Below, one piece after another: positions 44,184 through 54,300 of a stretch of 64,000 bases of DNA; the stretch's first letter is position 1, and each line of letters begins with the position of its first letter. A program made the translations under genes and the position numbers. Origin of the DNA: Dyadobacter sp. LHD-138 (lineage in GTDB: Bacteria; Bacteroidota; Bacteroidia; Cytophagales; Spirosomataceae); assembly GCF_030929615.1 (NCBI RefSeq), contig NZ_JAVFVU010000007.1, positions 186,001-250,000 of the forward strand, written 5' to 3'. The notes under the pieces are model-generated. The model made no database searches, was not told the origin of the DNA, and worked only from the letters and a program-made list of their open reading frames with translations.

Positions 44184-45374
44184 CTAAATCAATTTTTCTG
44201 CATATTTATAGCCACTTCCGGTGTTTAACAGCAATACCGTTTCGTCCGGGCTGATCCATTTGTTAGCCATGGCTTTGCGCATGGCGGGTACGAGCGCGCC
44301 GCCTTCCGGCGCTGCAAACAGGCCCTCTTTTTTAGCAAGTATCTTCACACCTTCGCGTAGCTCATCTTCCGTAACCGAAACTGCAAATCCTTTCGACGCT
44401 GTTAACACTTCCATAATCTGTCTTTCTGCGAAAGGAGAAGGCACTACAAGACCGTTGGCCACAGAAGGTTTGGCCTGATAGGCCGATGCGTTTTGATGTT
44501 TACCTTCAAACGACCAAACCATGGGCTGACAATTTTCGGTTTGAACGGCGATCAGTTTTGGAAATTTACCGGTGATCCAGCCAGCCGCTTTCATTTCATG
44601 AAACGCTTTCCATAAGCCGATCAGCCCGGTTCCGCCTCCGGTTGGATACAAAATAACGTCCGGCAACTGCCAGTTCATTTGCTCCGCGATTTCAAAACCC
44701 ATCGTTTTTTTTCCTTCCAGACGGTAAGGTTCCTTCATGGTGGATACGTCAAAATATCCCTTCTCAGCCTTGATCTGCGTAACCAGTTTTCCGCAATCAT
44801 TTATCAGTCCGTCAACGAGAATTAATTCCGCCCCGAAATACCGGCATTCCTGCTTGAAAATTTCAGGCGTGTGCCGCGGCATGACCACGGTCACTTCAAT
44901 ATTGGTTTTGGCGCAATAGGCAGCCAATGCCCCGCCTGCGTTGCCAGCGGTTGGTACAATACATTTCGTGATGCCCAATTCCTTCATCTTCGAAACGGCC
45001 ACGGCCTGTCCGCGTGCCTTAAAAGAACCGGTCGGGTTCAGAGATTCGTCTTTTAAGAGCAGCTTATGCGGTCCGCTAGCTTTCGCCAGGTTTTCAAGTG
45101 ATAAGAGAGGCGTCATCCCCTCGCCCAGCGTAACCACATTCGCGGGATCGAGCACGGGAAGAAATTCAAAATACCGCCAAAGAGAAGATTCCCGGCCTTT
45201 CAAAACATTTTTATCTACTTTTTCCGAGAAATCATATTTTGCATAAAGAGGTGCCTTCCAGCCCTCTTTATCGTTCTCACAAAAGGTCTGAACCTGCCTA
45301 TGATCGAATTTTTCCTTACTGATCGCGCATTCAAGATGCGATATGTGGGAGGCGAGATTGACGGTGGTTTCCAT
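44184..45374 (-). CDS. thrC: Threonine synthase
   Basis: A 396-residue PLP enzyme of the fold-type II family. The PLP lysine is in NPTGSFKARG, the phosphate-binding loop in PTAGNAGGALAAYC, and the later glycine-rich stretch in YPTGGGTGLIGLWKAF. The N-terminus contains the family segment ISHLECAISKEKFDH. It turns O-phosphohomoserine into threonine. A paralogous dehydratase is less likely because of the length and the start. It has its own -7 box and is not near other threonine genes (thrA, thrB). Confidence 0.9.
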   Translation of the reverse strand: METTVNLASHISHLECAISKEKFDHRQVQTFCENDKEGWKAPLYAKYDFSEKVDKNVLKGRESSLWRYFEFLPVLDPANVVTLGEGMTPLLSLENLAKASGPHKLLLKDESLNPTGSFKARGQAVAVSKMKELGITKCIVPTAGNAGGALAAYCAKTNIEVTVVMPRHTPEIFKQECRYFGAELILVDGLINDCGKLVTQIKAEKGYFDVSTMKEPYRLEGKKTMGFEIAEQMNWQLPDVILYPTGGGTGLIGLWKAFHEMKAAGWITGKFPKLIAVQTENCQPMVWSFEGKHQNASAYQAKPSVANGLVVPSPFAERQIMEVLTASKGFAVSVTEDELREGVKILAKKEGLFAAPEGGALVPAMRKAMANKWISPDETVLLLNTGSGYKYAEKLI

Positions 45375-45396
45375 ACGCAGTGACGTTATTTTACTT

Positions 45397-45404
45397 CAAA
45401 AGTA
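45397..45404 (-). promoter_or_regulatory. Putative -7 box of threonine synthase gene
   Basis: Reads TACTTTTG on the minus strand, a match to TAnnTTTG, 22 bases before the ATG. No good -33 element is visible. Confidence 0.4.
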
Positions 45405-45493
45405 GCGTTTGTGTCTTACAACCTTTCGCGTTGGAAAGTTGTCCTTCAAAATACAAAATAAGTTACAACACAAACGGATTTTGAAAAAATACT

Positions 45494-45889
45494 ATGAAAA
45501 AACTCTTATCACTTTTCATTCTGGCGACTTTCCTCACTTCCTGCGGATCCAAAAAGGAAGTTTCCCCTGCGTCGGCAAGAATTGAGATATGGTCGGCCGG
45601 ATGTGCATCTTTTGGCAAGGTTGCAGGTGGTTATGCAATTTCCGGTATGTGCTGCGAACGCGTTGAAATGCCGTTCTTTGCGCTAAAAAACGGGGCTTCC
45701 TTTTCAGCCAGAGGTAAATATTTTGCATCGAGAGAAGGAAAATCAAAAGAGCTACCCATTACGATCACTGGAAATTTATCGGCAGACGCGCAGACATTAA
45801 CGCTCAACTATGCAGTTGATAACGTCCCAAAATCCTTCACGATGAAAATCGGCAAACCGGTGATGGCATGTTATTGTGGTTGTGGTTAA
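45494..45889 (+). CDS. Small cysteine-rich lipoprotein of unknown function
   Basis: A 131-residue protein with a clear lipoprotein signal (LLSLFILATFLTSC, Cys 17). The mature domain is beta-rich and contains six further cysteines in three places: SAGCASFG, GMCCERV and the C-terminal ACYCGCG. The C-terminal CxCxCG-like pattern could bind a metal or form disulfides. I do not recognise the family. It stands between threonine synthase (divergent) and the hybrid regulator gene. Confidence 0.7.
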   Translation: MKKLLSLFILATFLTSCGSKKEVSPASARIEIWSAGCASFGKVAGGYAISGMCCERVEMPFFALKNGASFSARGKYFASREGKSKELPITITGNLSADAQTLTLNYAVDNVPKSFTMKIGKPVMACYCGCG

Positions 45890-46052
45890 TTTCAGTAGTC
45901 ATTCTGATTGGTTGTTTTGAAATAGAAAATTGAATTTTCTCACAAAAAAATCTTATGCACTCAAGGCTGACATGGGAATTTTCTATTGCAGTTGTTCCAG
46001 TGAATGATTTAACACCTAAGACCAAGCAGAACATTCGGCACCGGGCACATCA

Positions 46053-46084
46053 TTTGATTCAATCGATAAATTGTAATACTTTTG
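46053..46084 (+). promoter_or_regulatory. Promoter of the hybrid regulator gene
   Basis: TTTG at 46053-46056, a 20-base spacer, and TACTTTTG at 46077-46084. This is a full TTTG / TAnnTTTG pair 35 bases before the start codon, which fits constitutive expression of the sensor. Confidence 0.65.
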
Positions 46085-46119
46085 ACTACCCCAAGTCACA
46101 GAATTAATACAATAAAAAA

Positions 46120-48855
46120 TTGAAATCTGCTGCGTCGATATTACTTGTTCTACTTTTAATATTTGGCTGTTCGCAGGAACAACCAAAACAGTTCACCATC
46201 GGGTTTTCTCAGTGCACCGGTGCCGATAACTGGCGCAAAACAATGCAGGGAAATATGTATCGGGAATTGTCCTTTCATCCCGAAATTAACTTTGTCATGA
46301 AAGATGCCGGCGGCCAAAGTACCCGACAGATCGAACAGATAAAAGAACTGGTTGATCAAAAAGTAGACCTGCTGATTGTGTCGCCAAACGAGGCCAAACG
46401 CATTACGCCCGCCGTCGAGAAAGCCTATGAAAGTGGTATTCCGGTGATTATTGTCGACCGGAGAACGACGTCAGATCAGTATACCGCTTATGTCGGAGCG
46501 GAAAATGTGGAGGTTGGACATACGGCCGGGATTTATGCCAATACGATCCTGAACGGCAAAGGAAATGTCGTTGAAATCAGCGAACTTCCTGGTTCATCCG
46601 CAGACATTGACCGGCACAAAGGTTTCATTGAAACGATTAACCGATTTCCCGGTATTCATCTGGTTGCCAAACTGGATGGTGATTGGGATAAGTATTCTTT
46701 TGAAGACGAGTTGACCGGCATATTAAAAAAGGATCCAACCATCGACTTTATCTTTTGTCAGAACGACCGAAGGGCCATCAGCGCCTTTAAAATCTGTAAA
46801 AAGCTCGGTCTTGAAAAAAGAATTAAGATTATCGGTGTCGATGGATTAAATGGAAAAAATGAAGGCATTGATCTCGTTGATCGCGATATTCTGAACGCAA
46901 CGATCATTTATCCGACCGGTGGCGAAGAATCCATCCGGACTGCAATCGCGATCCTGCAAAAACAACCTTTCAAACGCGAAAACCGTTTGCAAAGCACGCT
47001 GATTGATTCGTCCAATGTCAGGATTATGAAACTTCAGAACGAGAAGGTAATCGCACAACAGGAAGATATTGAAAGAAGACAGCATAAGATTGAAGAACAA
47101 AGGGCGATTTCTGAGAATCAGTCGGTAATTATTTACGCCATTTCCTTTACGCTGGCCCTCGCGCTGCTTTTTGGTGCGCTATCGTTTTATTCCTTACGGG
47201 AAAATAGAAAAATCAATAAACGGCTTGAAAAACAGAATCATGAAATATCGGACCAACGGGATCAGATCACCCAACTGGCCGATAAATCAAGGGTTGAACA
47301 TGAAGCCAAATTGAAGTTTTTCACCAACATCTCGCATGAATTCCGCACACCGCTGACCTTGATCCTGGCCCCGATCGAGGATTTACTCGGCAATGATAAA
47401 ATCAAAGATTCGCTGATCAAACAGGAATTAACTTTAATCCGGAAAAATACGCTGCGGTTGTTAAGGCTCGTCAATCAGCTCATGGACTTCCGTAAAATTG
47501 AAGGTCAAAAAATGATGATCCGGGCAAGCGAGCAAAATCTGGTTGCCTTTATTCAGGATATCATGACTTCTTTTGAAAAAATAGCGTCAAAGCGAAAAAT
47601 TGATTTCCGCCTGATTACCCCCGATCCGCAGATCATGGCCTGGTTTGACGCCAACATGCTCGATAAAGTTATTTTCAACCTGCTTTCCAATGCTTTCAAG
47701 TTTACAACCGACAAAGGACGTATATATATTCACGTAAAGGCATCTTCCCCATCGCAAGCGCAGATCATCGTGGAAGACAACGGCGTCGGGATGACGGCCT
47801 CGGAAGTACAGCATGCCTTTGAAATTTTTTACCAGGGTGAAGGAAGTTATAAAACCCTCGGAACCGGTCTGGGACTTGCACTTTCAAAAGAGCTGATCAA
47901 TTTGCATCACGGTGAAATTTCCGTTCAAAGCGAGCGCGGCAAGGAAACCCGTTTTACCATAGTGCTTCCGTTGGGCAGCGGCCATTTTCAGGAAAGTGAG
48001 TTATGGAATGAACCAACGGAGGAAATTTCTCTTGTCAGAAATATGGAGCCCGCCGAAGAGCCGACCCCTGAGTCCTCAGAACTTGACGCCGGTACGCATC
48101 ACGAACAAACGGTATTATTGATCGAAGACAATGAGGATTTGATACGTCTGGTAGAACAGAAATTGCAAAGCAGCTATTTCGTTGTCAAAGCCGCCGATGG
48201 CGAAGAGGGCTTGAAGCTTGCCTTTGATCAAATTCCCGACCTCATCGTTTGTGATATCATGCTTCCGGGAAAAGACGGACTTAGCGTAGCTTCTGTATTG
48301 AAATCTGATTTCCGGACATCACACATTCCGATCATCCTACTGACCGCCAAAAACACGACGGAACAACAAATTGAAGGAATTCAGACCGGTGTGGACGCCT
48401 ATATCACCAAACCGTTCAACCTGCAATACGTCGAAGAAGTTATTAAAACGTTGCTAAAAAACCGTTCGCTTTTACGCGAGCATTATACCAGCGAACTTCC
48501 TTTGGAAACCACGCAGGTCAACAATCCCAATAAGCTCGACAAAAAATTTGTAACGGAATTTACAGCCTACATCGAACAGCATTACGGAAACTCGGATCTG
48601 AATGTTGAAGAAATCGGTCGCGACCTGGGGATGTCCAGGGTGCAGCTGTATCGAAAAGTCAAGGCCTTGCTGGGTTTCAGCGTCAACGAATACATCCAGC
48701 AAGTACGCCTGAACAAGGCCCGTTTTTTACTGCGACGCAACGACCTCACCGTTGCCGACATCGCTTACAGCGTCGGATTTTCGTCCCCCACTTATTTCTC
48801 CACGGCCTTCAAAGCCAAATACAATCAAACACCGCTGGAATACAAGAACAGCTGA
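46120..48855 (+). CDS. Hybrid two-component regulator with periplasmic sugar-binding sensor (fructose HTCS type)
   Basis: A 911-residue single-chain system. It starts at TTG with a hydrophobic signal ending in LIFGC, so it may be lipid-anchored or start as a plain signal. Residues about 25-310 are a type I periplasmic binding protein (QFTIGFSQCTGADNWRKTM, VDLLIVSPNEAKRITPAVEKA, NGKGNVVEISELPGSSAD). One membrane helix follows at about 335-358, then a coiled segment, HisKA with H406 (ISHEFRTPLT), the HATPase domain (LDKVIFNLLSNAFKF, GTGLGLALSKELI), a receiver with D712 (LIVCDIMLPG) and a C-terminal AraC-type HTH. This is the architecture of BT1754, the fructose sensor of Bacteroides, and the genes that follow are a fructan locus. 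Confidence 0.92.
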   Translation: MKSAASILLVLLLIFGCSQEQPKQFTIGFSQCTGADNWRKTMQGNMYRELSFHPEINFVMKDAGGQSTRQIEQIKELVDQKVDLLIVSPNEAKRITPAVEKAYESGIPVIIVDRRTTSDQYTAYVGAENVEVGHTAGIYANTILNGKGNVVEISELPGSSADIDRHKGFIETINRFPGIHLVAKLDGDWDKYSFEDELTGILKKDPTIDFIFCQNDRRAISAFKICKKLGLEKRIKIIGVDGLNGKNEGIDLVDRDILNATIIYPTGGEESIRTAIAILQKQPFKRENRLQSTLIDSSNVRIMKLQNEKVIAQQEDIERRQHKIEEQRAISENQSVIIYAISFTLALALLFGALSFYSLRENRKINKRLEKQNHEISDQRDQITQLADKSRVEHEAKLKFFTNISHEFRTPLTLILAPIEDLLGNDKIKDSLIKQELTLIRKNTLRLLRLVNQLMDFRKIEGQKMMIRASEQNLVAFIQDIMTSFEKIASKRKIDFRLITPDPQIMAWFDANMLDKVIFNLLSNAFKFTTDKGRIYIHVKASSPSQAQIIVEDNGVGMTASEVQHAFEIFYQGEGSYKTLGTGLGLALSKELINLHHGEISVQSERGKETRFTIVLPLGSGHFQESELWNEPTEEISLVRNMEPAEEPTPESSELDAGTHHEQTVLLIEDNEDLIRLVEQKLQSSYFVVKAADGEEGLKLAFDQIPDLIVCDIMLPGKDGLSVASVLKSDFRTSHIPIILLTAKNTTEQQIEGIQTGVDAYITKPFNLQYVEEVIKTLLKNRSLLREHYTSELPLETTQVNNPNKLDKKFVTEFTAYIEQHYGNSDLNVEEIGRDLGMSRVQLYRKVKALLGFSVNEYIQQVRLNKARFLLRRNDLTVADIAYSVGFSSPTYFSTAFKAKYNQTPLEYKNS

Positions 48856-48920
48856 TCCTTTCAATTTTGTTTCATCCATTCTTTGCATTGTACTATTTTT
48901 TAAAACCGGCGCCCACCGTA

Positions 48921-49060
48921 TGTATCAATTTTTAAACTTCGTGTATCAAAATTGAAATAACGTGTTAACAATTTTTCCTTGAATTTGTTCTAAAACACTC
49001 ATTTTCATTAAAATACCGCGAAAAGGTTACACTGTATCAAACTTTAACTTTTTTGATATA
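48921..49060. promoter_or_regulatory. TGTATCAA repeats: operator candidates for the hybrid regulator
   Basis: TGTATCAA occurs at 48921-48928, 48942-48949 and 49033-49040. The first two are spaced exactly 21 bases apart, two helical turns. An inverted half-site TTGATATA (7 of 8 matching TATCAA type) is at 49053-49060. They lie only in the spacer between the regulator gene and the sugar porter. Direct repeats on one face of the helix are typical of AraC-type DNA binding. Confidence 0.55.
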
Positions 49061-49120
49061 TTATTTAGTTATTCAAAGTAGTCCGTGGCCGTAGTTTTGA
49101 CAAAAAAATCAGAACTACGA

Positions 49121-50443
49121 ATGAAAAACAGCAAAGTATTAGTTTGGTCAATCGTTGTGGCATTGGGAGGTTTCCTCTTTGGATTTGACACGGCGGTGAT
49201 CTCGGGAGCGGAAAAAGCAATCCAGATCCTATGGCAGCTCAGCGCGGTTGAGCACGGATTCACAGTTTCCATAGCACTTATAGGTACTGTCCTTGGCGCG
49301 ATGTTAGGCGGTATTCCGGCCGACAGACTTGGCCGTAAACAAACATTGTTCTGGATCGCGGTATTGTATCTGGTATCTTCACTCGGTTCCGCACTTGCCC
49401 ACGACTGGTACTTATTCCTTTTGTTCCGTTTTATGGGCGGCCTGGGCGTCGGCGCTTCATCCGTAGCGGCACCGATGTACATCTCCGAAATCTCCCCGGC
49501 ACGTTCCCGCGGTAAAATGGTTGGGCTGTTTCAGTTCAATGTAGTGTTCGGGATTCTGATCGCCTATTTCTCCAACTATTTCATGCAGGATATGGGTGAC
49601 AATGCCTGGCGCTGGATGCTGGGAATACAGGCGCTTCCTTCCATCATTTTCCTGCTGGCCATTTTGTATGTCCCTGAAAGTCCGCGCTGGCTTATCATGA
49701 AAAAAGGAAAAGTGGATGAAGCCCGCGAGATACTGGAATTAATAGACGCAGAAATCAGCGAGGAAACACTTTCCGATATTCTTGCCACCACAAAAAGTAC
49801 GCAGAGTCAGCCAAAGGCAAAACTCTTTTCAGCAAAATACAAATCACCGGTCGGCCTGGCGATCATGTTCGCGATTTTCAATCAGGTTTCCGGTATCAAC
49901 GCTATCATCTATTACAGTCCCCGCATTTTTGAAATGACCGGCCTCGGTACCAAATCAGCGTTTTTATCCTCTGCCGGCATCGGATTTGTGAATTTTGCCT
50001 TTACGCTGCTCGCCATCAATTTTATCGACCGTTTTGGCAGAAGAACCTTAATGCTCATCGGTTCCGTTGGTTTGATCATAACGCTCAGTCTTGTTGCCAG
50101 AGCCTTCTTCATTCAGGATTTCACAGGCGTTCCGGTTTTCCTTTTTGTTTATATCGCGTTTTTCGCTTTCTCACAGGGCGCTGTGATCTGGGTATTCATT
50201 TCCGAAATTTTCCCCAATGAAGTCAGAGCTAACGGCCAGGCGCTCGGAAGTTTCACCCACTGGTTTATGGCTGCACTGGTCGCTTTCTCCTTCCCCATTA
50301 TTGCAGAATATCTCGGCGGCGGCATCACGTTTTCCTTTTTCGCTGTCATGATGGTACTCCAACTGGTTTTTGCCTGGCGGGTTATGCCGGAAACAAAAGG
50401 CACGTCCTTGGAGCGACTTGAAAAAACAATGGTTTTACACTAA
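49121..50443 (+). CDS. MFS sugar porter (probable fructose transporter)
   Basis: From ATG 49121 the protein has 440 residues and 12 membrane helices. A GTG 12 codons upstream is open but adds a non-hydrophobic tail. Sugar porter motifs are present: GFLFGFDTAVISG in helix 1, GGIPADRLGRKQTLF, PESPRWLIMKKGK in the central loop, NQVSGINAIIYYSPRIFE in helix 7 and DRFGRRTLMLIG. It moves a monosaccharide into the cytoplasm, probably with protons. Fructose is inferred from the next gene (fructokinase) and GH32. First gene of the operon after the TGTATCAA sites; the kinase starts 17 bases later. Confidence 0.9.
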   Translation: MKNSKVLVWSIVVALGGFLFGFDTAVISGAEKAIQILWQLSAVEHGFTVSIALIGTVLGAMLGGIPADRLGRKQTLFWIAVLYLVSSLGSALAHDWYLFLLFRFMGGLGVGASSVAAPMYISEISPARSRGKMVGLFQFNVVFGILIAYFSNYFMQDMGDNAWRWMLGIQALPSIIFLLAILYVPESPRWLIMKKGKVDEAREILELIDAEISEETLSDILATTKSTQSQPKAKLFSAKYKSPVGLAIMFAIFNQVSGINAIIYYSPRIFEMTGLGTKSAFLSSAGIGFVNFAFTLLAINFIDRFGRRTLMLIGSVGLIITLSLVARAFFIQDFTGVPVFLFVYIAFFAFSQGAVIWVFISEIFPNEVRANGQALGSFTHWFMAALVAFSFPIIAEYLGGGITFSFFAVMMVLQLVFAWRVMPETKGTSLERLEKTMVLH

Positions 50444-50460
50444 TCCAACCCACAAAACAT

Positions 50461-51342
50461 ATGACACCTGCAATCGTAATTTTCGGTGAAATGTTATGGG
50501 ACATGCTCCCCTCAGGCAAACAGCCCGGCGGTGCGCCCATGAACGTAGCCATCCATTTAAAAAACTTCGGATTAAACCCAGCCTTCATCAGCCGTGTGGG
50601 CACAGATGACCTGGGTGTGGAACTCACCGATTATCTGAACCGTAAAGGCTTATCGACTGAATATGTGCAGATCGGCGAAACGCACCTGACCGGCATTGTA
50701 AAGGTTAACCTGACCGATAAGACCGAAGTAGCCTACAAAATTGTGCAGCCTGTTGCCTGGGATTACATCCAGCCAGATCAAAAAATGACGGAGCTGGTCG
50801 AAAACTCAGAGGTTTTCCTGTACGGAAGTCTGGCTGTGCGCAATCAGCAAACGAAAGAAACGCTTTACAGTTTACTGGAAAAAGCCCGGCTTAAAGTTTT
50901 TGATGTAAACCTGCGACCGCCGCACTATGACCGTGCGACCATCGAATACCTGATGGGTAAAGCGGATATCGTTAAAGTAAATGAACATGAACTTAGCATT
51001 GTAGCGGGTTGGTACGGCATACTTCCGGATACCCAAACGCAGATGAAATTTCTGGCTGATAAGTTCGACCTCCGGATGATCTGTCTTACACTTGGTGCTG
51101 CCGGAGCAATGGTTTTGGATGCAGACGGCTTTACAAGTCAGGGTGGTTATGAAGTAGAAGTGCAGGATACCATCGGCAGCGGCGACTCATTTCTGGCCAT
51201 GTTCCTCAAACACATCCTGGCTGGCTCGTCCGTTGTCACAGCCCTGAAAAATGCCTGTGCAGTGGGCGCGCTCGTAGCAACCTACCAGGGCGCTACCCCT
51301 TCGATTTCAGAATACGAACTTGAGAAATTCCTGAGTAACTAA
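50461..51342 (+). CDS. PfkB family carbohydrate kinase, probable fructokinase
   Basis: A 293-residue ribokinase-fold kinase. The N-terminus VIFGEMLWDMLPSGKQPGGAPMNVAIHL is the PfkB sugar-binding signature. The second signature DTIGSGDSFLAMFL holds the anion hole and catalytic base D242. Fructokinases of the Bacteroides fructan locus have the same size and form. It phosphorylates fructose for glycolysis. It sits between the porter and SusC, with 19 bases to SusC. Confidence 0.9.
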   Translation: MTPAIVIFGEMLWDMLPSGKQPGGAPMNVAIHLKNFGLNPAFISRVGTDDLGVELTDYLNRKGLSTEYVQIGETHLTGIVKVNLTDKTEVAYKIVQPVAWDYIQPDQKMTELVENSEVFLYGSLAVRNQQTKETLYSLLEKARLKVFDVNLRPPHYDRATIEYLMGKADIVKVNEHELSIVAGWYGILPDTQTQMKFLADKFDLRMICLTLGAAGAMVLDADGFTSQGGYEVEVQDTIGSGDSFLAMFLKHILAGSSVVTALKNACAVGALVATYQGATPSISEYELEKFLSN

Positions 51343-51361
51343 TCGATCAACTTATACATCT

Positions 51362-54300
51362 ATGAAAAAACAACTACAACTGGTGGTACTGTCCATCCTG
51401 TGCTCCATGCAGATAGTCTGGGCACAAACCAAAGGTACCGTCACGGGTACAGTCAAAGCTTCCGACGGGCTAACATTGCCGGGTGTCAGCATCCTTGAAA
51501 AAGGTACAACAAACGGCGCCATCACGGATGTGGATGGAAAATACTCGATTTCTGTTTCCGGAACGGCAACGCTGGTATTCTCCTACGTGGGAATGATTGC
51601 GCAGGAACTTCCGGTAGGTAATAATTCCAAACTGGATGTGACGCTGGAATACGATTCCAAGAATCTTGGTGAGGTGGTGGTGGTGGGTTATACTTCTTCC
51701 AAAAAAGAAGATTTAACCGGAGCGATCGCGGTCGTTGATATGGCCCCGCTTAAAAATATCAGTTCAGGAAACCCGATGCAGGCATTACAGGGACGCGTAC
51801 CCGGATTGTATATTGAAAAGACCGGCTCACCAAACGGGACCAATTCCAGAATCCTGATACGTGGTGCCAACACGCTGGGAAACACCGACCCGCTTTACAT
51901 CATTGACGGTGTACCAACGAAAAGACCGGAAGTTTTCCAGGGATTAAATCCTAATTCCATCGAATCGATTCAGGTTTTGAAAGACGCCTCCGCCTCATCG
52001 ATTTACGGATCGAGAGCATCCAACGGGGTTATTATTGTGACGACAAAAAATGGCGCAAATTCCAACGGAAAGATCAATATCGATTTCAACAGCAGCATTT
52101 CTGCCCAGTCTGAAAAATATGCACGGTTTAAAATGCTTAATTCAGTGGACAGAGGACGTGCCTTATGGCGTGCATCCGTTAACGACGGGGTAAATCCGGA
52201 AGATGGTTACGGCGCATTGTATGCATTTGACTGGAACAAGGACTTCAAAAATCCGGTATTGAACAGCGTAAAAGTTCAGCCGTTTGTTGGAGGCAATCAA
52301 AACATGCCTGCTGGTGATACAGATTGGCAGAAAGAAGTATACAAAACCGGCATTGTTACCAACAATGAACTGACCATTTCGGGCGGAACAAAAAACTCAT
52401 CCTTACAGGTTAACCTGGGTTACTTCAAAAACACGGGCATGTTACGGTTTACAGATTATGAAAAAATCAGCGGCCGTATCAATGCCCTGACAAGCGCTTT
52501 TGACGGAAAACTGAAAATCGGTGCAAACGTGCAGCTCGCTACTTCCAATGAAACGCTTGCGTCTACGGATATTGGCGGCGCGCTTACACCAGGTCTGGCC
52601 GTAACACTTGCCCCGACAATTCCGGTGTACGCCAAAGACGGTTCCTGGGGCGGCGCGATCGGGTCAGGGTATTCCGACCGAAACAACCCGCTTCATATGC
52701 AGGATATTAACAAATGGGACAACACCCACCGGCTGACGCTTTTTGGCAATGTCTTTGTTGAAATCCAGCCTTTGAAAAACTTTTTCCTGAAAACAAGTCT
52801 GGGTGCTGATAACGCAAGTTACCGTTTCAAAAATATCGAACAAGCTTTCGAAGAAGGATCTTTCGGACGTACCAGCAACAGTTTAACGCTTGATGAAAAC
52901 CGCTATTTAAGCTTAACCTGGTCAAATACTGCCAGATATAACCTGGATCTTGGCGACCATCACCTGAAATTCCTGGTAGGTACCGAAGCGATTAAAAACA
53001 ATTCAGATTATCAGATTGCCCGAAAAGAAGGTTTTGCCGTACAAACGAAAGATTACTTTGTGCTGAATGCAGGTACCGGCAATACGAATGTTACCGGCAC
53101 AGGATCCGGAAGTCGCTTACTATCGCAATTCGCCCGAGTTGATTATGGTTTTTCCGACAGATACCTGGCCGCAGTAACGATCCGTCGCGATGGCTCCTCT
53201 CGTTTTGGTAGCGAAAACGCATACGGTATTTTCCCGGCAGCTTCGGTTGGATGGAGAATTGACAAAGAGAATTTCTTCAAAAATGTGAAGAGCATAAGTA
53301 ACCTGAAACTAAGAGCAGGCGTTGGCCGTGTTGGAAACCAGGAAATCGGAGATCTTGCCCGTTTCGGCTTGTACGACACGCGTTATGGAACAAGACAATC
53401 GCAATTTTCTAATGGCCATAACAGCTTTTTTGACCAATATTACAACATCGGAACGGCTTATGACCTTAATGGTGCAAACACGGGTAACCTTCCGTCCGGC
53501 ATCGTCTCGATTCAGGGAGCCAACCCAAACCTGAAATGGGAAAGTACAAACGAAGCAAACGTCGGTGTTGATTTTGGCTTCCTTGACGGAAGTATCCAGG
53601 GTTCCTTCGATTATTTCACCCGCAAAACCAGCGACATTCTGATCACCCCTCCTATTGCCTCAGCCGTGGGAGAAGGGCAATTGAAGGTTGTTAATGGTGC
53701 CGCCAAGTCAAACCGCGGTTTTGAACTGTCGCTGGGTTATTATGCAAAACCAAAAGGCGATTTTACCTACAACGTCATGGCTGGTATCAGTCGGTTCAGA
53801 GACAAAATCACCGAATTGCCTGAAGAGGTAAGGGCTGCGTATGCAGGAAATGTAACGAACACAATCCTTGGCCATTCACAGTTTGACATATTTGGCTACA
53901 AAACCAACGGTCTTTTCCAGAACCAGCAGGAAGTAGACGCGGCTCCGACGCAGGTTGGCGCAGGACCGGGAAGAATCCGCTATGTGGATACCAACGGAGA
54001 CGGAAGAATCGATGACCTTGACCGCGTATTTTTTGGAACAACATTACCTGCATTTGAATACAACCTGAAAATTGAAGTGTTTTACAGAAACTTTGACCTG
54101 TCGGTTTTTGGTTCAGGTATCGCCGGCAGAAAAGGATTTGATTCTTACACGTTTTACAACAATTTCATAAGAGGACGTGACAACGTTGGTCCTGGCGTAT
54201 TTGATGCCTGGTCGACAACCAATACGGGCTCAAAAATTCCTGCCCTGTCGTTGTCCGATGCTAATAATGAAACCCGTACGTCGGATTATTTCAATGTGAA

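Noticed and set aside
49121..50443. Calling the sugar porter a xylose or glucose transporter
   Set aside because: Motifs do not separate the sugars; the neighbours (fructokinase, GH32, fructose-type sensor) favour fructose, so only that is suggested.
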